From an uncultured Chitinophagaceae bacterium (GTDB lineage: Bacteria > Bacteroidota > Bacteroidia > Chitinophagales > Chitinophagaceae): a DNA stretch of 38,874 nucleotides. Made by a program: the position numbers and the translations under genes. Positions 14,982 through 22,964 of this stretch are shown here, piece by piece; the first letter of the stretch is position 1, and each line of letters opens with the position of its first letter. Location of the stretch: contig CAMPGT010000006.1 of assembly GCA_946885665.1 (NCBI GenBank), positions 1 to 38,874 on the forward strand, read 5' to 3'. Below the pieces are notes generated by a model. The model saw only the letters and a list, made by a program, of their open reading frames with translations, searched no databases and was not told the DNA's origin.

Positions 14982-16088
14982 ATGGAATTCCAGGAGATCA
15001 TAGAAAACTACCAGCCGGCGATCATACAGATAGCCTCCAACGGCAGCACCGGTACGGGCTTTTACCTCGACCAGTACCATCTTATTGTTACAAACGAACA
15101 CGTGGTGGGAAAAGCGGCGGAAGTTACCATTGCCGGCAAGTCGTTTCATAAAATGCTGTCATCCGTGTGGTACACCGACAAAAAGCACGACCTCGCCTTC
15201 CTGCAGCCACCGCCCGGTGCGGCCTTCCCGGCATTACCGCTCGGTCAATACGAATCGCTGAAAGACGGAGACGAAATAATTGCCATCGGCCATCCTTATG
15301 GCCTCAACTACACCGCCACGCAAGGTGTAATCTCAAAAGCCGACAGGGTAAGGCAGGGCCTGCATTTTATCCAGATAGACGCCGCAATCAACCCGGGAAA
15401 CAGCGGCGGGCCGCTCGTCAACATCCGCGGAGAAGTGATTGGCATCAACACATTCATCATCAGGGGCGGCGATAACCTTGGTTTTGCATTGCCGGTTTCT
15501 TATATGAAAACCGCGCTCGACCTGTATGCTCCGTACAAGGGTACGCCCGCAACGAGATGCCCCAATTGCAACTTTCTCGTGCTTATTTCCAATATCGAGT
15601 CGGGGAAGTATTGTCCGTCGTGCGGCACAGAGGTAAAGATCCCGGAAGTACCAATTACCGAATATACACCCGGCGGAACGGTGAAGCTGGTGGAAGATAT
15701 TTTAAAGGACCTTGGCAAAGATATAAAGCTGGCGCGCGACGGAACCAACAAGTGGGAAGTGAAAGAAGGCAGTGCTAAAATCAAGATTACCTATAACACG
15801 GAAACATTTTTTATCAGCGGCGACGCGTATTTGTGCCAGCTTCCGGAAGATGCGCATCAAATTAAAACGTTGTACCAGTTTCTGCTGAGGGAAAACTATA
15901 ACAAGATTGATGGATTAGTTTTAAGTTGCGTTAGTCAGAACATCGTGCTCTCGGCTGTTTTGTACGATATGGATATGACGAAGGAAAGCGGCTTGAAAAT
16001 GTTTGAGAACCTGTTTAAAAAGGCCGATGAGTACGACAAGATACTGATAGAACAATTTGGCTGTGTGCCCAGACTGGAAGAACCTTAA
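14982..16088 (+). CDS. cytosolic trypsin-like (HtrA-fold) protease with zinc ribbon and YbjN-like tail
   Basis: 368 residues with an S1C-type protease domain (about 5-180) having a full triad: His40 in VTNEHVV, Asp70 in KHDLAFL and Ser141 in NPGNSGGPL. A zinc ribbon follows, with Cys193/196 (CPNC) and Cys211/214 (CPSC). The C-terminal domain (about 230-368) resembles YbjN or type III chaperone-like folds. Unlike DegP and DegS it has no signal peptide, membrane anchor or PDZ domain, so it should act in the cytosol. The start ATG lies three bases after the upstream stop and two bases separate it from recX, indicating one operon. Substrates unknown; the tail and ribbon may recruit the protein encoded at 13668. 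Confidence 0.85.
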   Translation: MEFQEIIENYQPAIIQIASNGSTGTGFYLDQYHLIVTNEHVVGKAAEVTIAGKSFHKMLSSVWYTDKKHDLAFLQPPPGAAFPALPLGQYESLKDGDEIIAIGHPYGLNYTATQGVISKADRVRQGLHFIQIDAAINPGNSGGPLVNIRGEVIGINTFIIRGGDNLGFALPVSYMKTALDLYAPYKGTPATRCPNCNFLVLISNIESGKYCPSCGTEVKIPEVPITEYTPGGTVKLVEDILKDLGKDIKLARDGTNKWEVKEGSAKIKITYNTETFFISGDAYLCQLPEDAHQIKTLYQFLLRENYNKIDGLVLSCVSQNIVLSAVLYDMDMTKESGLKMFENLFKKADEYDKILIEQFGCVPRLEEP

Positions 16089-16090
16089 CA

Positions 16091-16564
16091 ATGCAGCAAC
16101 GAAAAAGATTAACGCCGGGCCAGGCGTTGCAGAACATAAAACAATTTTGTGCGTACCAGGACAGGAGTCATTCGGAGGCAAAGGAGAGATTGTATTCCTT
16201 CGGACTAAATACCACAGAAGTGGAAAACATTGTTTCAGAACTCATCCAGGAAGATTATCTGAACGAAGAAAGATTTGCAAGAGCGTTCGCCCGCGGGAAG
16301 TTCCGGATGAAGAAATGGGGAAAAGTGAAGATCAAATATGAGCTGAAACACCGGCAGGTAAGCGAATACTGCATCAGGAAGGCATTCACTGAAATTGATG
16401 AGGTGGAATACGAAAAAACTTTGCGGCATCTGCTTGAACAAAAGGCCGCATCGCTGAAAAGCGAGAAGAACATTTTTGTGAAAAAAAGAAAGCTCACGGA
16501 TTACCTGTTGCAGAAGGGTTTTGAGCGCGACATTATCATCAGTATGATCAATGAACCTGCATAA
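16091..16564 (+). CDS. recX: RecX family regulatory protein
   Basis: Small helical modulator that binds RecA filaments, usually restraining recombinase activity. The 157-residue protein is made of repeated three-helix units: SEAKERLYSFGL (about 31-42), EDYLNEERFARAFARGKFRMKKWGKVKI as the family hallmark (about 56-80), and a third repeat near the C terminus ending LLQKGFERDIIISMI. It begins two bases after the protease stop and ends one base before the omega-amidase ATG, so it lies within an operon that contains no recA. The protease neighbour raises the possibility of shared stress expression. Confidence 0.92.
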   Translation: MQQRKRLTPGQALQNIKQFCAYQDRSHSEAKERLYSFGLNTTEVENIVSELIQEDYLNEERFARAFARGKFRMKKWGKVKIKYELKHRQVSEYCIRKAFTEIDEVEYEKTLRHLLEQKAASLKSEKNIFVKKRKLTDYLLQKGFERDIIISMINEPA

Positions 16565-16565
16565 C

Positions 16566-17417
16566 ATGAAACAACCTTCGGAAACTTTGCTCGTTACATT
16601 GGTGCAGGCCAACCTGCATTGGGAAGATAAGGATGCAAACCTTAGCATGTTCGACAAAATGATCCGCTCGGCAGAAAGCAAAATGGAGGTGGTGGTGCTG
16701 CCGGAAATGTTTAACACCGGCTTCAGCATGGAACCCAAAAAGCTGGCCGAAAGAATGGACGGGCCATCGGTGGCATGGATGAAAAAAATTGCTGCCGATT
16801 TAAAAATAATACTCGTTGGCAGCGTCATCATTGAAGAAGACGGCAAGTATTACAACCGGCTCGTTTGGATGCTGCCTACAGGAGAAACGGGTTACTACGA
16901 TAAAAGGCATCTGTTTGCGTACGGTGGCGAAGACGATCAATTCAGCCGCGGCAACAAACGGCTAATCGCGTCAGTGAAAGGATGGAAGCTCAACCTGCAG
17001 GTTTGTTATGATTTACGGTTCCCGGTATGGGCCCGCCAGTCTGTGCCATTGCATCCCCTGCCCGATGGCGGATTTGAGAGAGAAACGAATGATGATAATG
17101 CGCAGCCGGAGTACGACGCTTTGATCTACGTTGCCAACTGGCCGGAAAAAAGAAAGCATGCCTGGATAACGTTATTGCAGGCGAGGGCGATCGAGAACCA
17201 GTGTTATGCAGTGGGTGTGAACAGGGTCGGGACAGATGGCAACGGCATTCTCTATTCGGGCGATTCGATGGTTGTTGATCCCATGGGTGAAATTGTAGAA
17301 ACGGAGGCGCACGAAGAAAAACTTCTCACCTACACGTTAACACTCCAAAAATTGACGAATGTGCGCAGCAAGCTGCCGTTTCTAAAAGATGCGGATCCTT
17401 TTATTATCGGGAGTTAG
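16566..17417 (+). CDS. nitrilase-family omega-amidase
   Basis: Carbon-nitrogen hydrolase, probably cleaving alpha-ketoglutaramate or ketosuccinamate to the keto acid and ammonia. From the ATG at 16566 it has 283 residues with the Glu-Lys-Cys triad: Glu47 in LPEMFNTGF, Lys113 in YDKRHLF and Cys147 in VCYDLRFP. These contexts are those of YafV/Nit2-type omega-amidases. An ATG at 16551 would overlap recX by 14 bases; the later start fits the family N terminus (LVTLVQANLHWED). The 3' end overlaps the convergent S41 protease gene by 14 bases. It is the last gene of the 13668 operon. Confidence 0.9.
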   Translation: MKQPSETLLVTLVQANLHWEDKDANLSMFDKMIRSAESKMEVVVLPEMFNTGFSMEPKKLAERMDGPSVAWMKKIAADLKIILVGSVIIEEDGKYYNRLVWMLPTGETGYYDKRHLFAYGGEDDQFSRGNKRLIASVKGWKLNLQVCYDLRFPVWARQSVPLHPLPDGGFERETNDDNAQPEYDALIYVANWPEKRKHAWITLLQARAIENQCYAVGVNRVGTDGNGILYSGDSMVVDPMGEIVETEAHEEKLLTYTLTLQKLTNVRSKLPFLKDADPFIIGS

Positions 17418-18936
17418 CGTCAATAATCATCTTCCTGACCGCCTCTATCTTTACATCAATGCCCTGCTTTATGTCTTCGGCCGTTGGCGACACATAAACA
17501 TCCGGCATCACTCCCCTGCCTTCTTTTACAAGGTTTCTGCGCATAACGAACCGAAATTTCGGTATTCCCAACCGCAGTTTCGTGTTGGGAAGCGTTACTT
17601 CAGGAATGATCCACGCGGTATTTCCATACGCTCCCCCACCCGTCTCCTCTCCTACTATCGTTACATTTTTCTGTCCTTTCAATTCTTCGGCAAATAATGT
17701 TGTGGCAGAAAATGAATTGCCTCCTGTGAGGATGTAAATATTTTTATCGAAGTGATATTTTTTGAAAGGCTTGAAAGTATGCCGTTCAAAATATCCGAAA
17801 TGGAAGTTGCCGTCGCTGTGCTTTTTGGTGATGATGGTGGTGATCAGCCAGTAGACAGGCTGCAGGCGAATGTAATCGCGGTATTTGCTGGACCGCTTTA
17901 TGGTGTACAACGAGTCGGCTATCGTGAAGGGATGATCAGACAGGTACTGGGTAAGCAATGTTGAGTTCACCGCATCGCCACCGCCATTCGACCGCACATC
18001 TATTACCAGGTGTTGGATGCCGAGCGCTTTAATTTTTTTAAACGAGCTTTTGAAAAACTTCCGCAGCTTGTTGCCTCTCGAAAAGCTGTTGAGCATCATA
18101 TAGGCCGATTTCAGGGTCGTGTCCACCTGCACGTGCCGTGTGGCAAATGAGCGCAGTGTGCGTCTTTCTTTGGGCGTATATTTTTCAGGTTTGAATTCCG
18201 ACTTGTCAGCCGAATCTTTCACCGGCACGAATATGGGAACGACCGTTTCCTTTTCAAAGCCACCGGCATCTACATATTGTATGTTGAACGAGTCGGTGAG
18301 GCCAAACACGTTTTTATACAGCACACCGAATGATCCATAAGAGCTCATGGCCTGGTACCGGCCAACTTCCGAAAACCCGTCGCCGGTGATGTAGTTGAAA
18401 AACGTGTCGATCAGCTTTTTTGCGGGTTTGCCGTTTATTGCGGTAACAACGGTTCCGCGCTTCAGTAACGAATCTTTTTTGTTGAGGTTGGCGGTTACCG
18501 CCAATGTATCATCCCACACCTTGAATGCCAGTGGAAAGAGTTTAATGTCGGCAGTGTCGAGGTATTTAGAATACCTGGCTGAATAGTTAACGTACGTGTG
18601 GCCGCATCGTATGCTGCTGATCACTTTTGTGAGCAGTGTGCGGAACTGCCGCTCGGTCAGGGAATCGGTGATGCTTTCGAGCCCTTCTGTGAATTGTTCA
18701 TCCATTGTTGATTTTGGTGTGAACCAGTAAAGGCTGGGATGCATTTCTTCCAACGATCCGCGAAAAATATTATAGTCTTCTTTTAATGCTGAAACCGGGT
18801 ATTTTTTATTGACGATGGAAACCCTGCTGACGGAGCACGAGAAAAGCAAGGTGCAGATAACGATCACCCATCCGCATGAAGCCAGGCGCATAAAAGAATG
18901 ATAAGGCAATTTTTTATTGGTGTACGGATTAATCAT
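17404..18936 (-). CDS. S41 family carboxyl-terminal protease, predicted lipoprotein
   Basis: Tail-specific protease relative of 510 residues. Residues 16-34 form a lipoprotein signal (MRLASC...CTLLFSC, lipidated Cys34), so the mature protein is anchored in a membrane facing the periplasm or outside. A PDZ-like region (about 155-200, GTVVTAINGKPAKKL) precedes the S41 core, with VIDVRSNGGGD (311-321) and GGNSFSATTLFAEELKGQKN (405-424) holding the expected Ser (408/410) and Lys420. The start overlaps the thiL stop as ATGA, indicating translational coupling. A later Met (18891) would give the cleanest signal peptide. Substrate unknown. Confidence 0.88.
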   Translation of the reverse strand: MINPYTNKKLPYHSFMRLASCGWVIVICTLLFSCSVSRVSIVNKKYPVSALKEDYNIFRGSLEEMHPSLYWFTPKSTMDEQFTEGLESITDSLTERQFRTLLTKVISSIRCGHTYVNYSARYSKYLDTADIKLFPLAFKVWDDTLAVTANLNKKDSLLKRGTVVTAINGKPAKKLIDTFFNYITGDGFSEVGRYQAMSSYGSFGVLYKNVFGLTDSFNIQYVDAGGFEKETVVPIFVPVKDSADKSEFKPEKYTPKERRTLRSFATRHVQVDTTLKSAYMMLNSFSRGNKLRKFFKSSFKKIKALGIQHLVIDVRSNGGGDAVNSTLLTQYLSDHPFTIADSLYTIKRSSKYRDYIRLQPVYWLITTIITKKHSDGNFHFGYFERHTFKPFKKYHFDKNIYILTGGNSFSATTLFAEELKGQKNVTIVGEETGGGAYGNTAWIIPEVTLPNTKLRLGIPKFRFVMRRNLVKEGRGVMPDVYVSPTAEDIKQGIDVKIEAVRKMIIDANSR

Positions 18937-19955
18937 TTAAATGCATTCCATCCCTGTGCTGTGATATCGTGCAGATTACCACCTTTTGTAATGATCTTGC
19001 TGCCTTCAGCAATATCTGTAACATATCCTATCACGCTGATCTGTTCATTCAATACCAGCTTGTCGTGTTCGGCCTGCGGTATCGTGAACAACAACTCGTA
19101 ATCCTCGCCTCCGCTGAGTGCGCATGCGGTGGGATCGATTTCGAACTTGAAGGCAGCGCTTCTCATTTCTTCGGCAATAGGAATTTTTTCTTCGTAAAGA
19201 CGGCATCCCACCCCACTTTGCCTGCAGATGTGCAGCATCTCGGAGCTGAGGCCATCGCTGACGTCCATCATGGAAGTGGGAAGGATGTTCTGTTCTTCAA
19301 AAAATTCGATAATATCTTTTCTTGCCTCTGGTTTTAGCAGTTTACTGATCACGTATTTTTCTCCTTCCAGGTCGGGCTGCACTTCGGGGCTTTCCATGAA
19401 GATCTTTTTTTCTCTTTCCAGGAAAAGAAGTCCCACGTACGCCGCGCCCAGATCGCCGGAACAGCAGATAAGGTCGCCGGGTTTAGCGGTGCTTCTTTTC
19501 ACCACCTTTTCGGGTAGCACCTCACCGATGGCTGTCACCGAAATGATAAACCCTTTCTGAGACGAGCTGGTATCCCCTCCCACCAGGTCCACACCATAGG
19601 CATCGCAGGCCGCATACACACCGTCATAAAATTCGTTGAGTGCCTCGAGGCTGAACCGGTTGCTGAACCCCACGCTCAATGTAATTTGGGTAGGCGTGGC
19701 GTTCATAGCGTACACGTCGCTCAGGTTTACAATAACGGATTTATAGCCGAGATGTTTTAGGGGAGTATAAACGAGATCGAAATGAACGCCTTCTATCAAA
19801 AGATCGGTGGTGATGACGGTTTGCCTGCCAAAATGATCAATAACGGCGGCATCATCTCCTACGCCAAGCACCGAAGAAGCATTCTGCAGCTCAATATTCT
19901 TTGTGAGGTGGTCGATCAGCCCGAATTCTCCCAACGATGATATTTCTGTGCGCAT
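18933..19955 (-). CDS. thiL: thiamine-monophosphate kinase ThiL
   Basis: ATP-dependent kinase making thiamine pyrophosphate from thiamine monophosphate, in the AIRS/PurM-like superfamily. The 340-residue protein shows VLGVGDDAAVID (29-40), TTDLLIEGVHFDL (49-61), VNLSDVYAMNATP (about 76-88), and SGGEDYELLFT near residues 285-295. All metal- and nucleotide-binding motifs are intact. It ends in a four-base overlap with the S41 lipoprotein gene. No other thiamine gene is nearby. Confidence 0.96.
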   Translation of the reverse strand: MRTEISSLGEFGLIDHLTKNIELQNASSVLGVGDDAAVIDHFGRQTVITTDLLIEGVHFDLVYTPLKHLGYKSVIVNLSDVYAMNATPTQITLSVGFSNRFSLEALNEFYDGVYAACDAYGVDLVGGDTSSSQKGFIISVTAIGEVLPEKVVKRSTAKPGDLICCSGDLGAAYVGLLFLEREKKIFMESPEVQPDLEGEKYVISKLLKPEARKDIIEFFEEQNILPTSMMDVSDGLSSEMLHICRQSGVGCRLYEEKIPIAEEMRSAAFKFEIDPTACALSGGEDYELLFTIPQAEHDKLVLNEQISVIGYVTDIAEGSKIITKGGNLHDITAQGWNAFK

Positions 19956-19979
19956 GATGATGCTTATGTTTAAGTTCTT

Positions 19980-20756
19980 TTACACCCTGTCGTTCACCCA
20001 ATCCAGCAGTTCGTTGTGTATGTGGCCGTTCGTGGCAATAATGCGCGGCTGGTAGGGCGAATAATCCTTTCCTTCGAAGTCCGTCACTTTACCGCCGGCC
20101 TCTTCTACCATCAAAAAGCCCGCGGAGCTGTCCCACGCGTTCAGCTTGTGTTCATAGAAACCATCGAACCTTCCCGATGCTACCCAGCAGAGATCGATAG
20201 CCGCCGAACCGAGGCGCCGCACGGGCACGCCTTTGCGAATGAGCCGGTTAAAAACGTCAAGCGGACCATTGGGCATGTCGAGATAGGTGTAAGGGAAACC
20301 TGTTACAATGCACGACGCTATCACTTCTTTCTTTTCGCTTACCGAGATCTTTTCTCCGTTCAGCGTGGCGCCTTTCCCTTTTTCGGCGAGAAAAAATTCA
20401 TCGAGCAGTGGATTATACACCGCTCCCATGATCATCTGGCCGGCCTTTTCCAGGCCGATGGAAACGCAGCACAGCGGAATGCCATGAGCATAGTTTACCG
20501 TGCCGTCTATCGGGTCGATGATCCATTTGTATTCAGATGCCATGCTAAGCTCTCCCGATTCTTCGCTCAGTATGAAGTGATCGGGAAACGCCTCGCGGAT
20601 GGTGTCCATTATCGCTTTGTCGGCGGCATGGTCGGCTTCTGTAACGAGGTTATTGATGCCTTCCTTATTGCTTATCTTGAGTGTTTTGCTGTTGAAGTAG
20701 TATTTCAGTATCTCTGCCCCCGCCTCCGTGGCGTTGATCAATGTTTCTTTTAGCAT
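19980..20756 (-). CDS. inositol monophosphatase family protein
   Basis: Magnesium-dependent, lithium-sensitive-type phosphatase of the IMPase/FBPase/CysQ superfamily, 258 residues from the ATG at 20754-20756. The metal site comprises ILSEESGE (about 62-69), DPIDGTVNYAHG (81-92) and a C-terminal LNAWDSSAGFLMVEEAGG (about 202-219). The open frame extends to 20834, but a strong -7 element at 20761-20768 and overlap with the upstream gene favour the shorter start. The substrate may be inositol phosphate, another sugar phosphate or PAP. It is 24 bases upstream of thiL and may share its transcript. Confidence 0.92.
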   Translation of the reverse strand: MLKETLINATEAGAEILKYYFNSKTLKISNKEGINNLVTEADHAADKAIMDTIREAFPDHFILSEESGELSMASEYKWIIDPIDGTVNYAHGIPLCCVSIGLEKAGQMIMGAVYNPLLDEFFLAEKGKGATLNGEKISVSEKKEVIASCIVTGFPYTYLDMPNGPLDVFNRLIRKGVPVRRLGSAAIDLCWVASGRFDGFYEHKLNAWDSSAGFLMVEEAGGKVTDFEGKDYSPYQPRIIATNGHIHNELLDWVNDRV

Positions 20757-20760
20757 GGCG

Positions 20761-20768
20761 CAAAGATA
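20761..20768 (-). promoter_or_regulatory. -7 element of the IMPase-family gene, leaderless-type spacing
   Basis: The minus strand reads TATCTTTG then CGCC then ATG (20756). It is a perfect TAnnTTTG with the same four-base spacing found at mnmG and the DUF2480 gene. It fixes the start codon and suggests a leaderless mRNA leading into thiL and the S41 gene. Confidence 0.6.
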
Positions 20769-20793
20769 ACATGCCTCGCCAAACGGCAGACCA

Positions 20794-21927
20794 TCATTTT
20801 GCCTGGTAAGTAACGCGGTAAACGGCGTTGGCATGGTCGTCGGAAATGAGCATAGACCCGTCTTTCAGAAAAAGAACATCAACCGGCCGGCCCCAGGCTT
20901 CACCATTGGTGAGCCAACCTTCGATAAACGGCTTATATCCTGTGACTGCGTTTCCGTCAATTGTCGCCACCATTATCCGGTAGCCGATGGGTTTCGAGCG
21001 GTTCCAGGACCCATGCTCCGCGATAAAAATCTGGTTTTTGTATTGTTCGGGAAACATGCTGCCTGTATTGAATTTCATTCCGAGCGCCGCTCCGTGCGGT
21101 GTAAGCGTTGAAGCGGGGGCCTTGTAATCGCCGCAGTTTTTTCCATTGCCGAATTCCGGGTCGGGAATTACGCCGGCATGGCAGTAAGGATATCCAAAGT
21201 GTTCATCTTTTTGGCTGGCAATATTCAATTCATCAGCCGGCATATCGTCACCCAGTTCGTCGCGCCCGTTATCGGTGAACCAAAGTTCCTTTGTTTGCGG
21301 GTGCCATGCAAAGCCCACCGAGTTGCGGATGCCGTGCGCATACACTTCCAGGCCGCTGCCGTCGGCGTTCATGCGGGTGATGGACGCAAAACGTTTGTCT
21401 TTTTCGCTATCGTTGCAGATGTTGCAGGGCGCGCCAACCGGCACATACAGCTTGCCATCGGGGCCGAAGGCGATATACTTCCAGCCATGGTGTTCTTCAG
21501 ATGGAAAGCTATCGTTGATCAGCACCGGCTTTGCAGGATTTTCGAGCGTAGACTCGATATTATCGATCCTGTAAACTTTGTCGATTTCAGCGATGTACAG
21601 GGCGCCATCGTGAAAAGCCACACCGTTAGGCGCATTCATGTCGTTGGCTACGGTGTATTTTTTCTCCGCCACGCCATCGCCGTCGGCATCAACAAGCGCA
21701 TACACGTTTTTGCCTTTCCTGTTGCCCACGAACACGGTTCCATTGTCGCCAAGCGCAAGTGAGCGGGCGTTATTCACGTCCGTCGCGAAAAAAGAGATCG
21801 AGAATCCTTCCGGCAGCTTAAGTTTTGAAAGCTGCGGATCGTCTTTTTTCTCGAGCGCCTTATTTTTTGGTTCGCATGAAATGAGTGCCGTAATAATGAG
21901 CAGGAAAAGAACGAAGTATACTTTCAT
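20794..21927 (-). CDS. PQQ-dependent sugar (sorbosone-type) dehydrogenase, predicted lipoprotein
   Basis: Six-bladed beta-propeller oxidoreductase of the soluble glucose/sorbosone dehydrogenase family, about 377 residues from the Met at 21925-21927. Residues 1-18 form a lipoprotein signal (FLLIITALISC, lipidated Cys18). Blade motifs include LPEGFSISFFA, FGPDGKLYVPVGAPCNICND, AHGIRNSVGFAWHP, LWFTDNGRDELGDDMPADELN and IFIAEHGSWNRSKPIGYR; these are the segments that bind PQQ and calcium in the family. A TTG start at 21963 is possible but adds a hydrophilic head before the signal. The real substrate is unknown, and no PQQ biosynthesis genes are visible. Confidence 0.88.
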   Translation of the reverse strand: MKVYFVLFLLIITALISCEPKNKALEKKDDPQLSKLKLPEGFSISFFATDVNNARSLALGDNGTVFVGNRKGKNVYALVDADGDGVAEKKYTVANDMNAPNGVAFHDGALYIAEIDKVYRIDNIESTLENPAKPVLINDSFPSEEHHGWKYIAFGPDGKLYVPVGAPCNICNDSEKDKRFASITRMNADGSGLEVYAHGIRNSVGFAWHPQTKELWFTDNGRDELGDDMPADELNIASQKDEHFGYPYCHAGVIPDPEFGNGKNCGDYKAPASTLTPHGAALGMKFNTGSMFPEQYKNQIFIAEHGSWNRSKPIGYRIMVATIDGNAVTGYKPFIEGWLTNGEAWGRPVDVLFLKDGSMLISDDHANAVYRVTYQAK

Positions 21928-21981
21928 GAATGCGTTTAGTTTATGATCCATTAATTTAAGCAATTTTCCTGCCTCCTCATT

Positions 21982-22365
21982 CTATGGCTTCAATTGTTCA
22001 AGCAAACCGATGATCTTGTCTTTGTCGGCCAGTGCCTTTTCCAGGGTGGCAATTTTCTCGCGCAGCAACCTGGCGGTTTCATCCTGTGCAGGATAAGTTG
22101 CCTGCTCTTCCAGCCACATGCCCGGCATCAGTTCGCCGTTGTAGCCGGCATCAACGATCATTTTACCCCTGCCGGTGAGCACCCAGGTTAAATTAAGATC
22201 GCGATAGGCGGTGCCAATCTTTTCAAGTATTTCCGACCCGATGGTGCCTTTGCCCTTTTGCTGTTTTTTGAGATAGCCATTCGCAATATCGCAGGCGCGT
22301 TCGAATGCATAGGGGCTGAGGCGATGATGGTCGAGGTAAGCAAAAATTCTTTCTATTACTCGCAT
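21982..22365 (-). CDS. XRE/CI-type helix-turn-helix protein with coiled-coil tail
   Basis: 127-residue DNA-binding protein. Residues about 1-68 match the Bacteroidota version of the phage-repressor HTH: MRVIERIFAYLDHHRLSPYAFE, a recognition-helix region IANGYLKKQQKGKGTIGSEILEKI, and LNLTWVLTGRGKM. The C-terminal third (about 95-125, REKIATLEKALADKDKIIGLLEQL) is a heptad coiled coil that probably dimerises. The S24 peptidase domain of LexA/CI repressors is absent. Its promoter region holds two dyads (22420-22450 and 22489-22504), suggesting self-regulation and control of the divergent gene at 22539. No other phage genes are present. Confidence 0.85.
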   Translation of the reverse strand: MRVIERIFAYLDHHRLSPYAFERACDIANGYLKKQQKGKGTIGSEILEKIGTAYRDLNLTWVLTGRGKMIVDAGYNGELMPGMWLEEQATYPAQDETARLLREKIATLEKALADKDKIIGLLEQLKP

Positions 22366-22419
22366 GGTGAAAAAACGGTAAAAAAGTTAGAAAATAGGGG
22401 AACATAATTTTCGAAAACC

Positions 22420-22450
22420 ATTGACTTGTGTTTAGACTTGCATTGTCAAT
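22420..22450. promoter_or_regulatory. inverted and direct repeats upstream of the HTH gene
   Basis: ATTGAC (22420-22425) and GTCAAT (22445-22450) form an inverted repeat, and ACTTG recurs at 22424-22428 and 22436-22440, 12 bases apart. Together with the palindrome at 22489 they fill the divergent gap between the HTH gene and the small gene at 22539. They look like operator half-sites, but no binding evidence exists. Confidence 0.35.
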
Positions 22451-22488
22451 ATGGTTTTTCAAATAAAGGGAGAATGTATGGAAGATCA

Positions 22489-22504
22489 ACCGTGTTGACA
22501 CGGT
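22489..22504. promoter_or_regulatory. operator-like palindrome ACCGTGTTGACACGGT
   Basis: Seven-base arms ACCGTGT and ACACGGT flank a central TG. It lies 35 bases before the ATG at 22539 and contains a TTGAC that could serve as an upstream promoter element. The position fits an operator for the neighbouring HTH protein or a similar repressor. Confidence 0.4.
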
Positions 22505-22538
22505 AAAACAAACGTATTAACCTCTAAAAACCTGGTTT

Positions 22539-22823
22539 ATGAACGCAATGGATCATCACGAAGCCTGGGAAATGAAACCACGGAAATTGTCGATCGAAGA
22601 ACTTGAGCATCCTGAAAAAGTGATCGAGGAGTTTTTTCAATTCGCGCATCTGCCGCAGGTACGCTGGTACATGTGGGAAGAATTGAAGACGCTTGTCACT
22701 GGTTGTTTTAACCATTTGGAAAGCAGGGAACGCTGCGGGCTCATTTATTTTCATGAGCAATTGGAAAAATTGGTGGAAGTTGTACACGTGCTGCACGAGA
22801 GAAATCAGCTTGCAAAGCACTGA
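22539..22823 (+). CDS. small conserved hypothetical protein
   Basis: 94-residue, mostly helical, soluble protein without signal peptide. It starts MDHHEAWEMKPRKLSIEEL from the second Met and continues with a helix-rich core (VIEEFFQFAHLPQVRWYMWEELKTLVTG). I recall related small proteins, often in several copies, in Chitinophagaceae and Sphingobacteriaceae, but no function. The ATG at 22539 or the one nine bases later could be the start. It is divergent from the HTH gene with an operator-like palindrome upstream, and a hairpin terminator follows at 22836. Confidence 0.7.
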   Translation: MNAMDHHEAWEMKPRKLSIEELEHPEKVIEEFFQFAHLPQVRWYMWEELKTLVTGCFNHLESRERCGLIYFHEQLEKLVEVVHVLHERNQLAKH

Positions 22824-22835
22824 CAATATGAATAT

Positions 22836-22875
22836 AGCGGGAAGATATTAGTTTTATTTCTAAGGTCTTCCCGCT
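22836..22875 (+). terminator. hairpin downstream of the small gene at 22539
   Basis: AGCGGGAAGA (22836-22845) pairs perfectly with TCTTCCCGCT (22866-22875). Within the 20-base loop, TTAG can pair with CTAA, extending the stem past a small internal loop. It begins 12 bases after the stop codon. The downstream tail (GTATTTATGG) is only moderately T-rich, so termination strength is uncertain. Confidence 0.55.
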
Positions 22876-22964
22876 GTATTTATGGCATTACCACATGTCT
22901 TAATTTGCAATGCAGTGATATTTCGGTGATTATTACCGAACTTCGTAAAAATAAGCTGATAAAG

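Noticed and set aside
20757..20834. 26-residue N-terminal extension of the IMPase-family protein
   Set aside because: It overlaps the upstream dehydrogenase gene and the TATCTTTG promoter element; the ATG at 20756 gives the normal family N terminus.
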